From the NCBI RefSeq assembly GCF_025370935.1, contig NC_133493.1, positions 11,772,666 to 11,836,665 on the forward strand: DNA of 64,000 nt, read 5' to 3'. The position numbers and the translations under genes are program-made. The stretch comes from Choristoneura fumiferana. Taxonomy: Eukaryota; Arthropoda; Insecta; Lepidoptera; Tortricidae. The notes below the pieces were generated by a model. The model did not search any database. It was given only the letters and a program-made list of their open reading frames with translations, and had not been told where the DNA came from. Shown one piece after another: positions 32,773 to 44,195 of the stretch (position 1 is its first letter; each line of letters starts with the position of its first letter).

Positions 32773-33138
32773 TTTTTAAACGAAGGATTCCCCCTTAGAA
32801 TGACAACTTCGTCGGTTGCCGTAACTTCTGCTGCTTCTGGTTCTTGGATGCCACATCATCATCATCATCAGCCTACAGCAGACAAGATGGATGGATGTGG
32901 CTCGCCCATTACCACTTGCATATTCTTTGAGCTAGGTATGTCAAAATATATCGACGGTTGAAAGGAGAAATTGACTAAGCGACATTTTTGTGAAAATTTT
33001 GAAACATAACTCAAACGACAGAAAAATTTACTGATTTCGAACATGTACATAACTCGCACTATCTTAAAAAACTGTCGCTTAGTCAATTTTTCCTGTACCG
33101 AGCACTCGTATGTCAAAAAATCTACCAACGTTTTGGAA

Positions 33139-33456
33139 AAACATCATCATCATCATCTCAGCCTATATAAGTCCCACTGCAGGGCACAGGCCTCCCCTCA
33201 GAATGAGAGGGCTTGTGCAGTAGCTCCCACGCGGGCCCAGTGCGGATTGGGAACTTCACACACACCATTGAATTGCTTTCGCAGGTTTGTGCAGGTTTCC
33301 TCACGATGTTTTCCTTCACCGTAAAGCTCGTGGTAAATTTAAAATGTAATTCCGCACATGAATTTCGAAAAACTCAGAGGTGCGAGCCGGGGTTTGAACC
33401 CACGATCCTCTACTTGAGAGGCCATAGGTCAAACCACTCTGCCACCACGGCTTCAA
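33139..33456 (-). mobile_element. SINE-A, near full length
   Basis: Begins (CAT)n on plus, then CCCACTGCAGGGCACAGG, and ends at the tRNA-like head (inverse of GCCGTGGTGGCAGAGTGG). The A-box differs (GCAGAGTGG in place of CCTAGTGG). A short AAAACAT may be the target duplication. In the second block the same SINE is split by a LINE piece. Confidence 0.8.
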
Positions 33457-33708
33457 AACATGTAGGTACTTAACATGGTGTATTTTTTTCAAAATTGATC
33501 TCCAATCCAAAGTAGGTATTTAACGCTTTGCGTGCCTTGAAGCCAGGGATTGCCAATGTAGATCGAAAGTATTTCCAACCACACGCATGACATTTATTAC
33601 ATTTTGTTGTTAGTTTTTTTATTGTATAACTTTTGCTATCATCACTAGTGATCTCTGTCAATGTTGTACATAGATCATCGAAGTAGAAGTTACTCATTAA
33701 TCTTTTTA

Positions 33709-34348
33709 CCCGACTGCGAAGAAGGAGGATTATGTGTTTGACGCGTATGTATGTAAGTATATAAGTTTGTATGTCTATTCCTATGTCCTCTCGTAACTAC
33801 TCAACGGCTGAACCGATTTTAATAAATGATACGTCATTGGATTAGTCTTGATGATGCGAGTGACACTGGGTACATGAAATTCTTGAAAAATAAAAATGGC
33901 GAATTTTTGGCGCCAAATTGTAAGTTTTAAAAATGATTTTTATTCAAACCTATCGAGTGGGGTATCAAATGAAAGCTAATAATTAGCCCATTCTAAATAT
34001 ATGGGTTATAATAGTTTTAATCTACCATTTTCACAGAACTATTAAAAAAGTGTGATATAAAACAATAAAATTAAAAAATTAAAAAAAAACCCGACTGCCT
34101 TAAAAAATACAAAAAGAAGAAAACAAGTCTAGTGGGCCAGAACTTTGTTAAGTAGCTAACTTAAAGTTCAACAGTCGGGACCCATTTAAAACGTGACGCT
34201 CAAAAATTCTTACCTAATGGGTCCCGACTGTTGAACTTTAAGTTAGCTACTTAACAAAGTTCTGGCCCACTAGACTTGTTTTCTTCTTTTTGTATTTTTT
34301 AAGGCAGTCGGGTTTTTTAAATATTTTAATTTTATTGTTTTTTTATTC
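33709..34348. mobile_element. Insertion of about 640 bp with a 103-bp perfect palindrome; absent from second block
   Basis: It begins CCCGACTGCGAAGAAGGAGG with TATGTATGTAAGTATATAAG and runs to the AT-rich end near 34348. The second block passes straight from the TACTCATAAATC region to TTGGTTGAAATCC (46446-46475). The palindrome arms are 34084-34186 and 34216-34318. No ORF. I do not recognise the family; a fold-back DNA element is likely. Confidence 0.7.
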
Positions 34349-34859
34349 TTTTATTTTTTGTTGAAATCCTAAAAAACCGCTCGGTTTTATGTTCACCGTG
34401 GAAAACGAACGAAGAGATACACCCAATATTGAGGAGGTTCCAGTCAAAGTTTCTAAAATTCAATTTTGGTAATGTCCTCTCAGGTCTCAAACCACGTCAA
34501 CCTACACAGAATTCTTTAAGAAGGCCAATGAGAAGACTAGAGAAAGACACAATTGGATGGAATCCAAAGATTCCAACGACCGTTGCAGACAGATAAACTA
34601 TAAATAAACGTGTAGGCTGCGGCATGGAGATAAAGGATGTTTACGGATGCAGCGGACACCAAGGTTAGGGTAAGAGTCGGGGACATATCAGCAGGGTTAG
34701 TAAGGTTTCATCAATTTTTTGAACTAGAATTTTGTCGGTGTTCTCTCAAACGGATGGACCCGATTTCAATGCAGTTGTTTTGGGTGCAAGCGAGTTTCTT
34801 TGCGGTGGTTCTTAGCTATGTTTTACTAGACTGTTTCTCGCGACTCCGTCCGCAATTTT

Positions 34860-35185
34860 CCGAGATAAAACCATCCTATGTCTTGAACATGAAACTACTG
34901 TGAGACTCAATCATATAAAACTATATTGTCCTGGATAACTCACGTCTTAAATCGAGTTTAGCTCGACATGTTTCGGGCTAATCCGTAGTCCTTCTTCTTA
35001 GGAGCAACGCGACTGCGCGCCGCCGCTGCTATCCTCCTATCCTATCCTATCCTATGTCCTTCACCGGGACTCAAACTATCTGTATACCGAATTTCATTAA
35101 AATCGGTTCACCGGTTTAGACGTAAAGAGGTAACAAACAAACAAACAGATCTTTAAACTTTCGCATTAGTAATATTAGGGGGGGG
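34860..35185 (+). repeat. CCCGCGG repeat, with (TCCTA)n and G-run
   Basis: TTCTCGCGACTCCGTCCGCA, CCGAGATAAAACCATCCTAT, an inner segment (ACGTCTTAAATCGAG to GCAACGCGACTG), TATCCTATCCTATCCTATG, ATTTCATTAAAATCGGTTC and CTTTCGCATTAGTAATATTA then a G-run. The counterpart is at 46965-47312 with fewer TCCTA units and a shorter G-run. Confidence 0.6.
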
Positions 35186-35266
35186 GGGGCAGCGATTTGT
35201 GACACGAGAACAAAATAATTGCAACTTTCATAGCAATTTTTATTTATTTATAAGTTTACATTTTAG

Positions 35267-35539
35267 ACGACCAGATGGCCTAGTGGTTAGAGAACCTGAC
35301 TACGAAGCTTGAGGTCCCGGGTTCGATTCCCGTGTCGGGGCAGATATTTGTATTGAAAAATACGAATATTTGTTCTCGGTCTTGGTTTTAATATGTATTT
35401 AAGTATGTATCTATCTATATAATTATATTTATCCGTTGCTTAGTACCCATAACACAAGCTTTGCTAAGCTTACTTTGGGACTAGGTCAATTGGTGTGAAT
35501 TGTCCCGTGATATTTATTTATTTATTTATTTTATTTTAG
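35267..35539 (+). mobile_element. SINE-C; absent from second block
   Basis: ATTTTAG flanks it (35260-35266 and 35533-35539), and the second block has one uninterrupted copy of the site (about 47365-47375). The head reads ACGACCAGATGGCCTAGTGG with TCCCGGGTTCGATTCCCG, the body CAGATATTTGTATTG and GGACTAGGTCAATTGGTGTG, the tail (ATTT)n. Recent by the empty-site test. Confidence 0.88.
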
Positions 35540-35802
35540 GCTTAGTACAACACCAAGACACCAAAAGCGCAAGAAACGGCTAAAGATAATATAAATCTTA
35601 CTCAGGGTAAAATTTATGTGATATGATTAAAAAACGCATAACAATAGTACTTAACATGAAATTAGACATCTATTACTACGTGCAATACGTGTGACAGGGG
35701 AGTGCTAAAAATGGTCAAAATCAAAACTGGTGCGACTTGTAGGTAGGTAGTGCCACAAGAATTGAAGTGAATGATTACACACACAGCTACATGACGAACT
35801 GT

Positions 35803-36022
35803 AGGGCTACTACGAAATTCGAAAATCGAAGTAACGTAACGTAGCGGTAAAGATTCGTGTGCTCTGCCTACCCCATTTGGGAATACAGGCGTGATGTTTG
35901 TGTGTGTGTGTGTTTGTGTGAAGTTAGTATCGTATCGTCCCGCCGACGCTTAAAATATTGAATACGAAAGTGAGAGGACGGTACGATACGAACTTCGATT
36001 TTCGAATTTCGTAGCAGCCCTG
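35803..36022. mobile_element. Hairpin MITE interrupted by a retroposon 3' piece
   Basis: The outer arms GGGCTACTACGAAATTCGAA (35803) and TTCGAATTTCGTAGCAGCCC (to 36022) pair. Between GAAGT flanks sits CGTGTGCTCTGCCTACCCCA with TTTGGGAATACAGGCGTGAT and a (GT)n tail. The same nested pair is in the second block (47636-47852). Confidence 0.75.
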
Positions 36023-36974
36023 CAGAAGGAGAATGGGTGAATGTCAAATCAAAATCCCGATGTCATTACATGACATGTTTTTGTGTGCGTAATCTCTACT
36101 CTGGTGGCATACTTAAGTATACGTAGGTACTTTATGGATGGCCCTTTTGAGGTATGGAACTTTAAAGCAGTACCTATTGTTGTTATTGCCCCCGTCTCCT
36201 CCAGCTTTAACTAATAGTTCTCAATGAGGGGACCGTGGCACCGTTGGCCCGCCGCCAGCGTCGAGATTAGCCGACTGTGTAATGCACAATTCACTGTTTT
36301 TACCGCTTCGTAATATTGCGTCTAATTGAGACTGGTTATACTATGGAGTTAAGCGAATAATCTACAAATGTCACGAAATAACAGAAAAAAAAAATTTAGT
36401 CCAGTGCTTTGAGCAAGTCCAAATCAAAAACTATGCAAAATGTCTTTTTTTTTTTCTTGTATTTACTAAGAAAGAAAATCATGGTTCTAAGGTTTTTAGC
36501 ATAATTTTTATGGCATATTCTCGTATCGCATAGTATCATTTGGTATAATAATCATAAACACGTATTAAACTTTCGTGGTTTTCACTCAGTCAACCACAAA
36601 CAGGACTTATCACGCTAAAACACACGAGTAATATTTACCTCGACGTTTCGATGACATTACAGTGGCCGTGGTCACGAGTAGACTGAAGTGTGGGGTGTCA
36701 AGTCTGCCTAGCAGCGCAAGTCCTTTGATATGCATTTTATTATGTGAAGTTATTATTCTCTATCTTTTACATACACCATCCCCATCCCCATCCATCCCCC
36801 ATTCCCATCTTTTAGGCCGTCTTGCAGGAAAAAAAAACTAGATTTAGTAGTTAATCCAGGATTAAGCTTGACAGTTCCATACAATTTGACACTACTAAAC
36901 TGAGCTTAACGCTAACTCGAGATTTATGTGTTTACTGCAAGCGGGCCTTACACTCCATAAGTACGTACGTAAGT

Positions 36975-37107
36975 ACAGTCACCAGCATTAATATCTGCCA
37001 CAGCAGAGCGTGCAAAAATATCAGACACGTCCTTCCGGCCCTAGAAATAGAGTCGTATCAGATATTTATGCACGCTTGTTGTGTCAGATATTGGTGCTGG
37101 TGACTGT
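36975..37107. mobile_element. Hairpin MITE (ACAGTCACCAGCA family)
   Basis: ACAGTCACCAGCATTAATAT CTG at left and the inverse (ATTGGTGCTGGTGACTGT) at right. Other copies are at 48796-48928 and 57226-57358. Confidence 0.8.
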
Positions 37108-38389
37108 ACGTCCAAGCTAACGAAAAAAGAAATGAAAAGTTGAAGTCGACAGTCTCAGTGGTGCTCGTGACTTTTATGTCACACTAGGCGCACGATGTCA
37201 ATAGATGTATTTGCATAGAGTTAAGGTGGCTGTGGCAGGAGGCGTGGGTGCAATTGTCTCCGCATTTCAATATGTTATCACTTGTATAATGAATGTTTCT
37301 TAACTATTGCAAGCAACTTTTGCGTAAAATTTGGTATACATCCATCCATTCACTAACGCGCGTCCCTCCGTTTAGCACAGGTATGGGTGTATCGCCGTTT
37401 CGGCAAAATATTTTTCGCCAAATTTCACTTCCCAAAAAACTTATCGCAGTTTCATTTCCCAAATGAATCTATAGCACATTTACATTCCGCATTTTATTCA
37501 TTTGGTCAAATTATCATTTGGCATAATTTTACTTAGTCAAGTTCTATTACGACAAATGTTTATTAAGCAAACGTTTTCTTTTGGCTAATATTATAATCCA
37601 AAAAAATGTTTGTTCCACACGAACCAACCACAGAAACGAACTGCTACCAGAAAGGTTATAACCATGCAATATTTTGGGAAGAGTACGTTATGACAAACGA
37701 TACATTTGACTGAATAATACTTGGTAATATGAAACATGACTAAATACTTATTTTTCAAACAACTTGTCAAAAAAAAATACACTCTGTAAAATTGCGATAA
37801 GTTGTTTTAGGAAATGTTTTTTTCTTTTCAAATGATAATTTGAGTAAAATATTTTGGGATGTGATACTTTGGGAAAAGTTTTTTGCCCATACATGTAATC
37901 CATCTCTACGGATTGGCGTGCAGTGGATCAATTCCAGGGTAGGCAGCTGGTAGTTTGCGCCTGGAGCAGCACGCACCCTCCTGCAGCAGGGTAGGCTACA
38001 CTAACGCCGCCTACCCTCAATGCACTCCGTACCTATCTGTCAATATTTGTGCAATTTACTCTAATTTGGTTTTTAGTAGCTTTGAAACAAATAAAAAAGG
38101 TAGAAGTTCGAGTGCTGGTCACTGTCCTGCCATCTTTAATTTTATGTCATAAGCAAAAAGATTACAGTAGGACATTAATCTCAGTTTCACAGTTCTGTTA
38201 TTAACAGAGTTCGGAAAGAGTGAGCTGTTTTGAGAGTTTGCATAACATGGACATACCCTGTTATTTAGTAGTGGTCCCAAGTGTAATTTTGTTATACCAT
38301 GTTATAAACGAAATTATTTTTTAGACTGCTTTTCTATTACGAGTCATACTTTTTTCCTTTCTTCTCACTATGCATAAATTACTGTTCGC

Positions 38390-38545
38390 CTATCTTTAAG
38401 TTTTCCTTTCCTGTTTAGGTAAGCTTGAAAAGATCCCTTTTAGGGATAACTTCGCCTTTGTACTCTTTTGTTTTGTTGTTTTCTTTTGTATTATTTTTGT
38501 GTTTTATGTACAATAAAGTATTTACATACATACATACATACTTTG
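38390..38545 (+). mobile_element. LINE 3' end with (TACA)n tail
   Basis: TTTTAGGGATAACTTCGCCT TTGTAC, GTGTTTTATGTACAATAAAG and (CATA)n. The polyadenylation signal AATAAA sits just before the simple tail. The counterpart is at 50215-50397. Confidence 0.65.
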
Positions 38546-39692
38546 TTAAAACGAACACAAAGTGTTTGATCGATTTAAAAGCTTAATCAGTACTGAGGCC
38601 TAATTACCTAGGACTTGGATGCACAATCATTTATCACCACTTGTTTCTATCACATGGTATAAGACGAGGGTAAAAAGAGATGGTGAATTCGGCCTCTGAT
38701 TTTGCAGTGCACTATCATTTTAATTTAATCATAATAAGTGAAGTTTTATTTTGTTCTAGTATTTATTTTTAGGGTTTATCCATATTCATATCTACATGTT
38801 ACGTAATGACATAAAAATAAGAATAGCTCACCCGAATCGATCGTAATTCAAAATCTGAACGAGAATCGTTTTTTAACACCTCATAAAAGTAAGTTAATTG
38901 ATTGGTTTATTACACCCCCGCTTGTTTAATAATCGGTGGATACGGATAAAAATAAAATGTATGAAGTAGGTAAGTATCTTAGCAATCAAGCAGGTGGTCT
39001 ATTGCCACAGGAACAAGTATGCGACAATTGTCGTGTGCAAACTGCAAGCCGGGGCGGGCGCGCGATATGTGTCGGCGACGCGTGTTGCGACAGTGGACAT
39101 TGTCACCTCATAGCGAAGGGATAGAGTAGAGGTGAGACGTACTAGGCAAAACGCGGACTGAGTCTTGCGAGTACGCGTCAACAAAAAGACTAGATCCAAA
39201 TACTAGGTCCACGAGTATCTACGAGTACTTAACTCAATTGAGTCATTGCGTATACAAAATGATTTCCGTAAATACGCTCCCGTGACTGCGTACACACGTT
39301 CTAGTTTTAGTAGTATTACGAATATCGAACTACCGAATTCCACGTCACAGTTCAATTTTCACTCTTCATATAAAAACTTCCCTTCATACTTATACAGGCT
39401 TAGGACTGTAAGCAACTTTTATAAAATTTTAAATTAAAAGTGTACATAAATACTTGTTTTCAAGTTGACGGAACGTTGTCAGTCGCCGTACTCCTAAATA
39501 CTTGTACGCGTAAAGAATCGCGGGCGGGAACGCGTACTCACGCGTCCAAGCCAAAACCTATTCCAAAAACCTATTCCAGTAAATACTCCTCACCTCTAGG
39601 ATAGAGATGTATCGATATCGATTAACAATAATAATTATAAGTGCCTAAGGGGATACCCGGCCAAATTAACCTGTTTTTACGTGGCTTACACA

Positions 39693-39953
39693 AGCCGTGG
39701 TGGCCTAGTGATTTGACCTATTGCCTCTCAAGCACAGGGTCGTGGGTTCAAACCCCGCCTCGCGCATCTGAGTTTTTCAAAATGTATGTGCGAAATTAGG
39801 TACATTTGAAATTTACCACGACAATGCACAAACCTGCGGAGCAATTCAATGGTGCGTGTGAAGTTCCCAATCCGCACTGGACCCGCGTGTGAACTATGGC
39901 CCAAGCCCTCTTGTTCTGAGAGGAGGCCTGTGCCCGTATATAGGCTGGGATGG
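39693..39953 (+). mobile_element. SINE-A with internal deletion
   Basis: AAGCCGTGGTGGCCTAGTGA, GGGTTCAAACCCCGCC, then a deletion that removes the GCGGTGAAGGAAAACATCG segment, and the 3' end GGAGGCCTGTGCCCG TATATAGGCTGGGATG. The counterpart at 51555-51824 shares the deletion. Confidence 0.8.
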
Positions 39954-40693
39954 GTACGTCGCTTATAATGGGTGTTGAACGTTGTTTAACCCTTGTTACA
40001 ATGCACACAGGCGATCGCTGACATCTTAGTTATCTTCTCAGACTCCAGGGAAGTGTAGGCCAGTGAGACCGAATAATCAGAACTGACATCTCATTAAAAT
40101 CGCTTGAACTTACTACCTGAGATTCTCGTAATACTTTTACTTTTAATTTTGTCAAACTAGGCCTGTTATTTTTTGTGTTCAATTTTTAATTAAAAAATTG
40201 TTAAAAAGTCTTATTGTTTTACTCAAAGAATAACTTACTAGGCCTCCTTTAAGGTCAAACCTCCCCTCAAGAGGTCTGCCCTTGACACCCTTTAACCGCC
40301 ATTGTCTGAATTATAAGACACAAATTATCCAGCTCATTTCGCCGCAGTCTTATAATTAAGACAAAATGTCATATAGTTTCGGTGTAGGTGGCGACACGGG
40401 CACGTACGAATGAAAACGTATTGGCGGTTAAAAGTTTAAACAATAAAGTTCCATAGACAATAATTTTAGCTTGATAATTGTTCTTTGAGCGAAGCAAGCA
40501 TCACGCGTGGCTTTGCGGAGCTCGATATGAACTATTTTACACTTTTTTTAGAGCGTAATTATACGTTGGAACGTAACATGAATCCCGTCTATTAATGTAT
40601 TATCACGGTGCTCACTTCAACATGATTAATACCTAATAAGTGCACATCTTCCGGTTGATGATGATGACGGTCATAAAAAGGACAGAAACAAAT

Positions 40694-40822
40694 CGTCACT
40701 ACTTTGAAAAAAATCTCGTACCTCAAATCAATACGCCAACAAATTTGACCCTTAAAACAATGTTAAGTTCACTCGGAAAGATCATCGATTTTGAGATACC
40801 AGCTTTTTTCAAAGTAGTGACG
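40694..40822. mobile_element. Hairpin element, 19-bp arms
   Basis: CGTCACTACTTTGAAAAAA at 40694 and its exact inverse ending 40822. The counterpart 52261-52389 appears identical. Confidence 0.65.
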
Positions 40823-41035
40823 AAATATCGATATACTCGTACCACATAGTAAAGGCCATCGTCACATCCCTAAACTGAAGTTAAGGCGCGGTTGGTCGCT
40901 CGCCTTGCGTACCGACTACAGAAAAAGTTGTTGCACTTCAGCCTTCAGCCAATGCCGTGCGTGGTACACAAGGCTTTGGCTTGCAAACTGTATCACATAC
41001 AGCCCAAACAAACAGTATATAACCTCTCTCCTTAA

Positions 41036-41486
41036 GCAGCGTTTCCACCAGAGATGTGAGGATGTGTTGCGAGCAATTTGATTTTCATTAATCAATGAAA
41101 ACGCTTTATTTACCTCGCCTCGCTCCGCTCAGCTATTTCCACCAGAGAAGTGCTGTGCGAGGCGAGGCAAATGAAGCGTATTCTATTGGTTAGTGAAAAA
41201 TCATAACCTAACCAACAAAAAAGCTGGAAAACATTATCATTTCAAAGTTCAATATTCAGCTCCGATTTTGATAAACATGTCTAAGAACCATCGCTAGAAA
41301 ACCTGCTTTCAAACAAAAAACCGCATTCAAATCGGTTCACTTGTTTAAGAGCTACGGTGCCACAGGCAGACAGACAGACACACAAAGCGGTCAAACTTAT
41401 ATCACCCCTCTTTTGCGTCGGGGGTTAAAAACACATTCCTCGCAACCTCTCGCAACACATCCTCGCACTATTGGTGGAAACTCAGC
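41036..41486. mobile_element. TIR element (GCTGCGTTTCCAC family) with a nested GACGC repeat
   Basis: GCAGCGTTTCCACCAGAGAT GTGAGGATGTG at left and the inverse CATCCTCGCACTATTGGTGG AAACTCAGC at right. Between them, about 41220-41430, is a reverse GACGC repeat (CTTTTGCGTCGGGGGTTAAA). The counterpart is at about 52600-53070. Confidence 0.55.
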
Positions 41487-41645
41487 TTTTAGCGTATGCG
41501 TCTTTTACAGACGAATTTTGACGCGTTGGCTGTGCACGTCTTTTGTGGCTAGACCGATGTCGATATAACCTAATCAACTTAGAAAAGCTGAAACCCCGAC
41601 ATTTTCATTTCAGAGTTCAATATCTCAAAAAAAAAAAGAAAAAAA

Positions 41646-41898
41646 ATATCACGGGACAATTCACACCAATTGACCTAGTCCCAAAGTAAGCTGAGCAAAG
41701 CTTGTGTTATGGGTACTTAAGCAACGGATAAATATAATTATATAGATATAGATACATACTTAAATACATATTAAACACGCAAGACCCGAGAACAAACATT
41801 CGTATTTTTCATACAAATATCTGCCCCGACACGGGAATCGAACCCGGGACCTCAAGCTTCGTAGTCAGGTTCTCTAACCACTAGGCCATCTGGTCGTC
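41646..41898 (-). mobile_element. SINE-C
   Basis: On minus: GACGACCAGATGGCCTAGTG, CCCGGGTTCGATTCCCGTGT, CTAGGTCAATTGGTGTGAAT and a short tail next to an A-rich run. In the second block the same SINE is interrupted at its head by a MITE (53470-53570). Confidence 0.82.
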
Positions 41899-41925
41899 AA
41901 AAACATCAGAACCTGTTTTTATCAA

Positions 41926-42056
41926 ACACTAGCCGTTTACCCGCGACTCCGTCCACGTATTATTCAGTTATCGGTACCCCGCGGGAACTATGCAATTTTC
42001 CGGGATTAAGTATCCTATGTCCTTCTCCGGGACCCAATCTGTATACCGAATTTCAT
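41926..42056 (+). repeat. CCCGCGG repeat cut by the gap
   Basis: ACTAGCCGTTTACCCGCGAC, CCCCGCGGGAACTATGCAAT, then ACCGAATTTCAT at the gap edge. The second block continues past this point (CTAAATCGGCTTAATGG from 53727). Confidence 0.7.
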
Positions 42057-42196
42057 NNNNNNNNNNNNNNNNNNNNNNNNNNNNNNNNNNNNNNNNNNNN
42101 NNNNNNNNNNNNNNNNNNNNNNNNNNNNNNNNNNNNNNNNNNNNNNNNNNNNNNNNNNNNNNNNNNNNNNNNNNNNNNNNNNNNNNNNNNNNNNNN
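42057..42196. other. Assembly gap (140 N)
   Basis: Lies exactly between the end of the first large block and the start of the second. Confidence 0.99.
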
Positions 42197-42952
42197 ACAG
42201 ATGTCGTTACAGACTTGAGACTTCACGTCCACACGTCCCATTTAAAGTCTGTGCCGTGTGGACCCACCTTAAAGCTGCGGAAACCGCAGCGCTGGTATTC
42301 TGCCAGGACCCGGAGAGCCAGCTCTGTGGAATAAATAATAAGACGAACAAAAATAATAATAGTGTTATATAAAGGAATGAATTGAGTATCTTAAGAATAA
42401 TGTTTTATAGCAGGAAGGAAAAAATAATAATAAAATTAAAACGTGAGAAAACAAGGTTACGTATGATTTGGTTAATATGCGATAAAAAAATATATACTCA
42501 AAGCAGGCGAAGCAATGAATACGGGCAAACAGGGCTAGTGAAGGTATCAATAATTTTTGAGAATTTAATAAATAAAGAGAGAAGTTCAATTTTGAAAGAA
42601 AATTTAGATTTTAAATTACGAAGCGGAGCGTATGTAAACTATCATTATGTATGCATGTATGCAAACTATCGATACTTTTGCATGTACCTAGTGCTAAAAG
42701 TGGCAATAGCATATTTGTTGGTTTAAACGTTACTCTATCGCACTGAAAAGTCTTCATTTGAATTTTAAAATATAATGTCTTCAATACTTCGTCACTTTCC
42801 GACTCCGATAAAACAATCTGCAAATTAATTAATAATAGGTTCGTTTATTTTACCGATTTTATTTTAACCGATAATTTAACCCTCACCTCTAGCAATTGCG
42901 GCCTATTGAAACAACATTTTAAAGGCGTTCATTAAAGAAAGTAAGTTAATTT

Positions 42953-43175
42953 TTTTTTTTTTAAACAGTATAGGCTTGCGTTTGGCCACAATCACGCCTG
43001 ATGGAAAGCGAGGATGAGGCCTACGATGGAGCACGCTTGCCTAGTAAATGCTCATTCACCCTAGACTGAAGGCGGCCAAATTGTAGTGTTCAGGAAACAC
43101 AGTCGCAGACAAGGAATTCCACTCTTTTGCTGTGCGGTTGATGAAGGAAGAGCGAAAACGCTTTGTAATATAAAA
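42953..43175 (-). pseudogene. LINE ORF C-terminus, second copy
   Basis: Counterpart of 30545-30745 with the WNSLP motif on minus. It carries an extra GTAAATGCTCATTCACCC segment that the first copy lacks, so the first copy has the deletion here. Confidence 0.6.
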
Positions 43176-43733
43176 CAGTGCCTACGCCGTTAGCATGAGT
43201 TTGAAATATTCGACAATCAGCAGTTCTAATGTGATTTCATTTTTTCAAGCATTATATCTGTTGGAAAAAATGAAAAATTAGTTACCGCCTCACAAAGTTG
43301 CACAATCATCATGTGTCATTTGAATCATGTTAGAACAAATAGAGTAGAGAGCATTTTTCTAAGCTATAGTCAAGGTTATCGATATCTTTACTGATTATGA
43401 CGACTTAATCAGTATAGTTAATGTATAACTAATATTAGTTTTCCAAGGCTCGGTCAGCGACCCCGAGCCGATCTGGCAGTCCACATGTCTATCGGAGATA
43501 TCAATCTATGTCTATTTAGCAATAACGTGTAGGTAGAGACAGCAGTACAAGACGCAAGCCTATACAAAAATATAGTTTAGAGTAATGTATTTGCTGGGTC
43601 TTGTGGGTTGTTCCAAATGATAACTAGGATGATTAATTGACTTTATTTATTATTAACAGAGGAACACATGTTAGTATTAGTATGCGGTGACGGGAGAGAG
43701 ACTACTGACACAATATACGTAACAAAGTTACTT

Positions 43734-43815
43734 CATCATCCCAGCCTATATACGTCCCACTGCTGGGCACAGGCCTCCTCACAGACAAGAGAGCTTGGGC
43801 CATAGTTCCCACGCG
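43734..43815 (-). mobile_element. SINE-A, 5'-truncated, second copy
   Basis: Same insertion as 31317-31399 with the same TAACAAAGTTACTT duplication (43720-43733 and 43816-43829). Confidence 0.85.
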
Positions 43816-43942
43816 TAACAAAGTTACTTAGTTGTGTGTATTGTGCTACTGAGGCTACGAGACCGTTTAGCTAGCGCTGTTAGCCATATCGTAAGCTAAA
43901 CAATCCAATGTCGCTACAATAGTAAAACAATGAGTCTTTTTT

Positions 43943-44195
43943 AGGGTTCCGGAAAACGGAACCCTTGTAATTTCGCCATGTCTGGCTGTCTGTCTATCTG
44001 TCTGTCCGTCGCTTTGTTCAGGGACTATCAATGGTAGCTAGCAAGCTGTAATTTTGCACAAATATATATGTAAACTATGCCGACAAAAATGGTACAATAC
44101 AAAACTAAATAAAAAAAATGTAGGGTACCTCCATAGACGTAAAGTGAGGGTGATTTTTTTTTCTCATCAACCCTATAGTATGGGGTATCGTTGGA
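43943..44195 (-). repeat. GGGTTCCG repeat, second copy
   Basis: Counterpart of 31525-31850 with small deletions (GGGTTCCGGAAAACGGAACC where the first copy has an extra GCCAAAATGGCG). Confidence 0.65.

Larger units (their letters stand above)
29440..42056 (+). repeat. Large duplicated block, first copy (12.6 kb)
   Basis: From CAGATGTCGTTACAGACTTG at 29441 to GTATACCGAATTTCAT at 42056 this block is paralleled in the same order and orientation by 42197-53726, with long identical runs (for example 36020-36340 against 47855-48170). It stops exactly at the N gap. It contains material absent from the other block: 29868-30171, 33709-34348, 35267-35539 and about 39991-40314. Confidence 0.93.
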
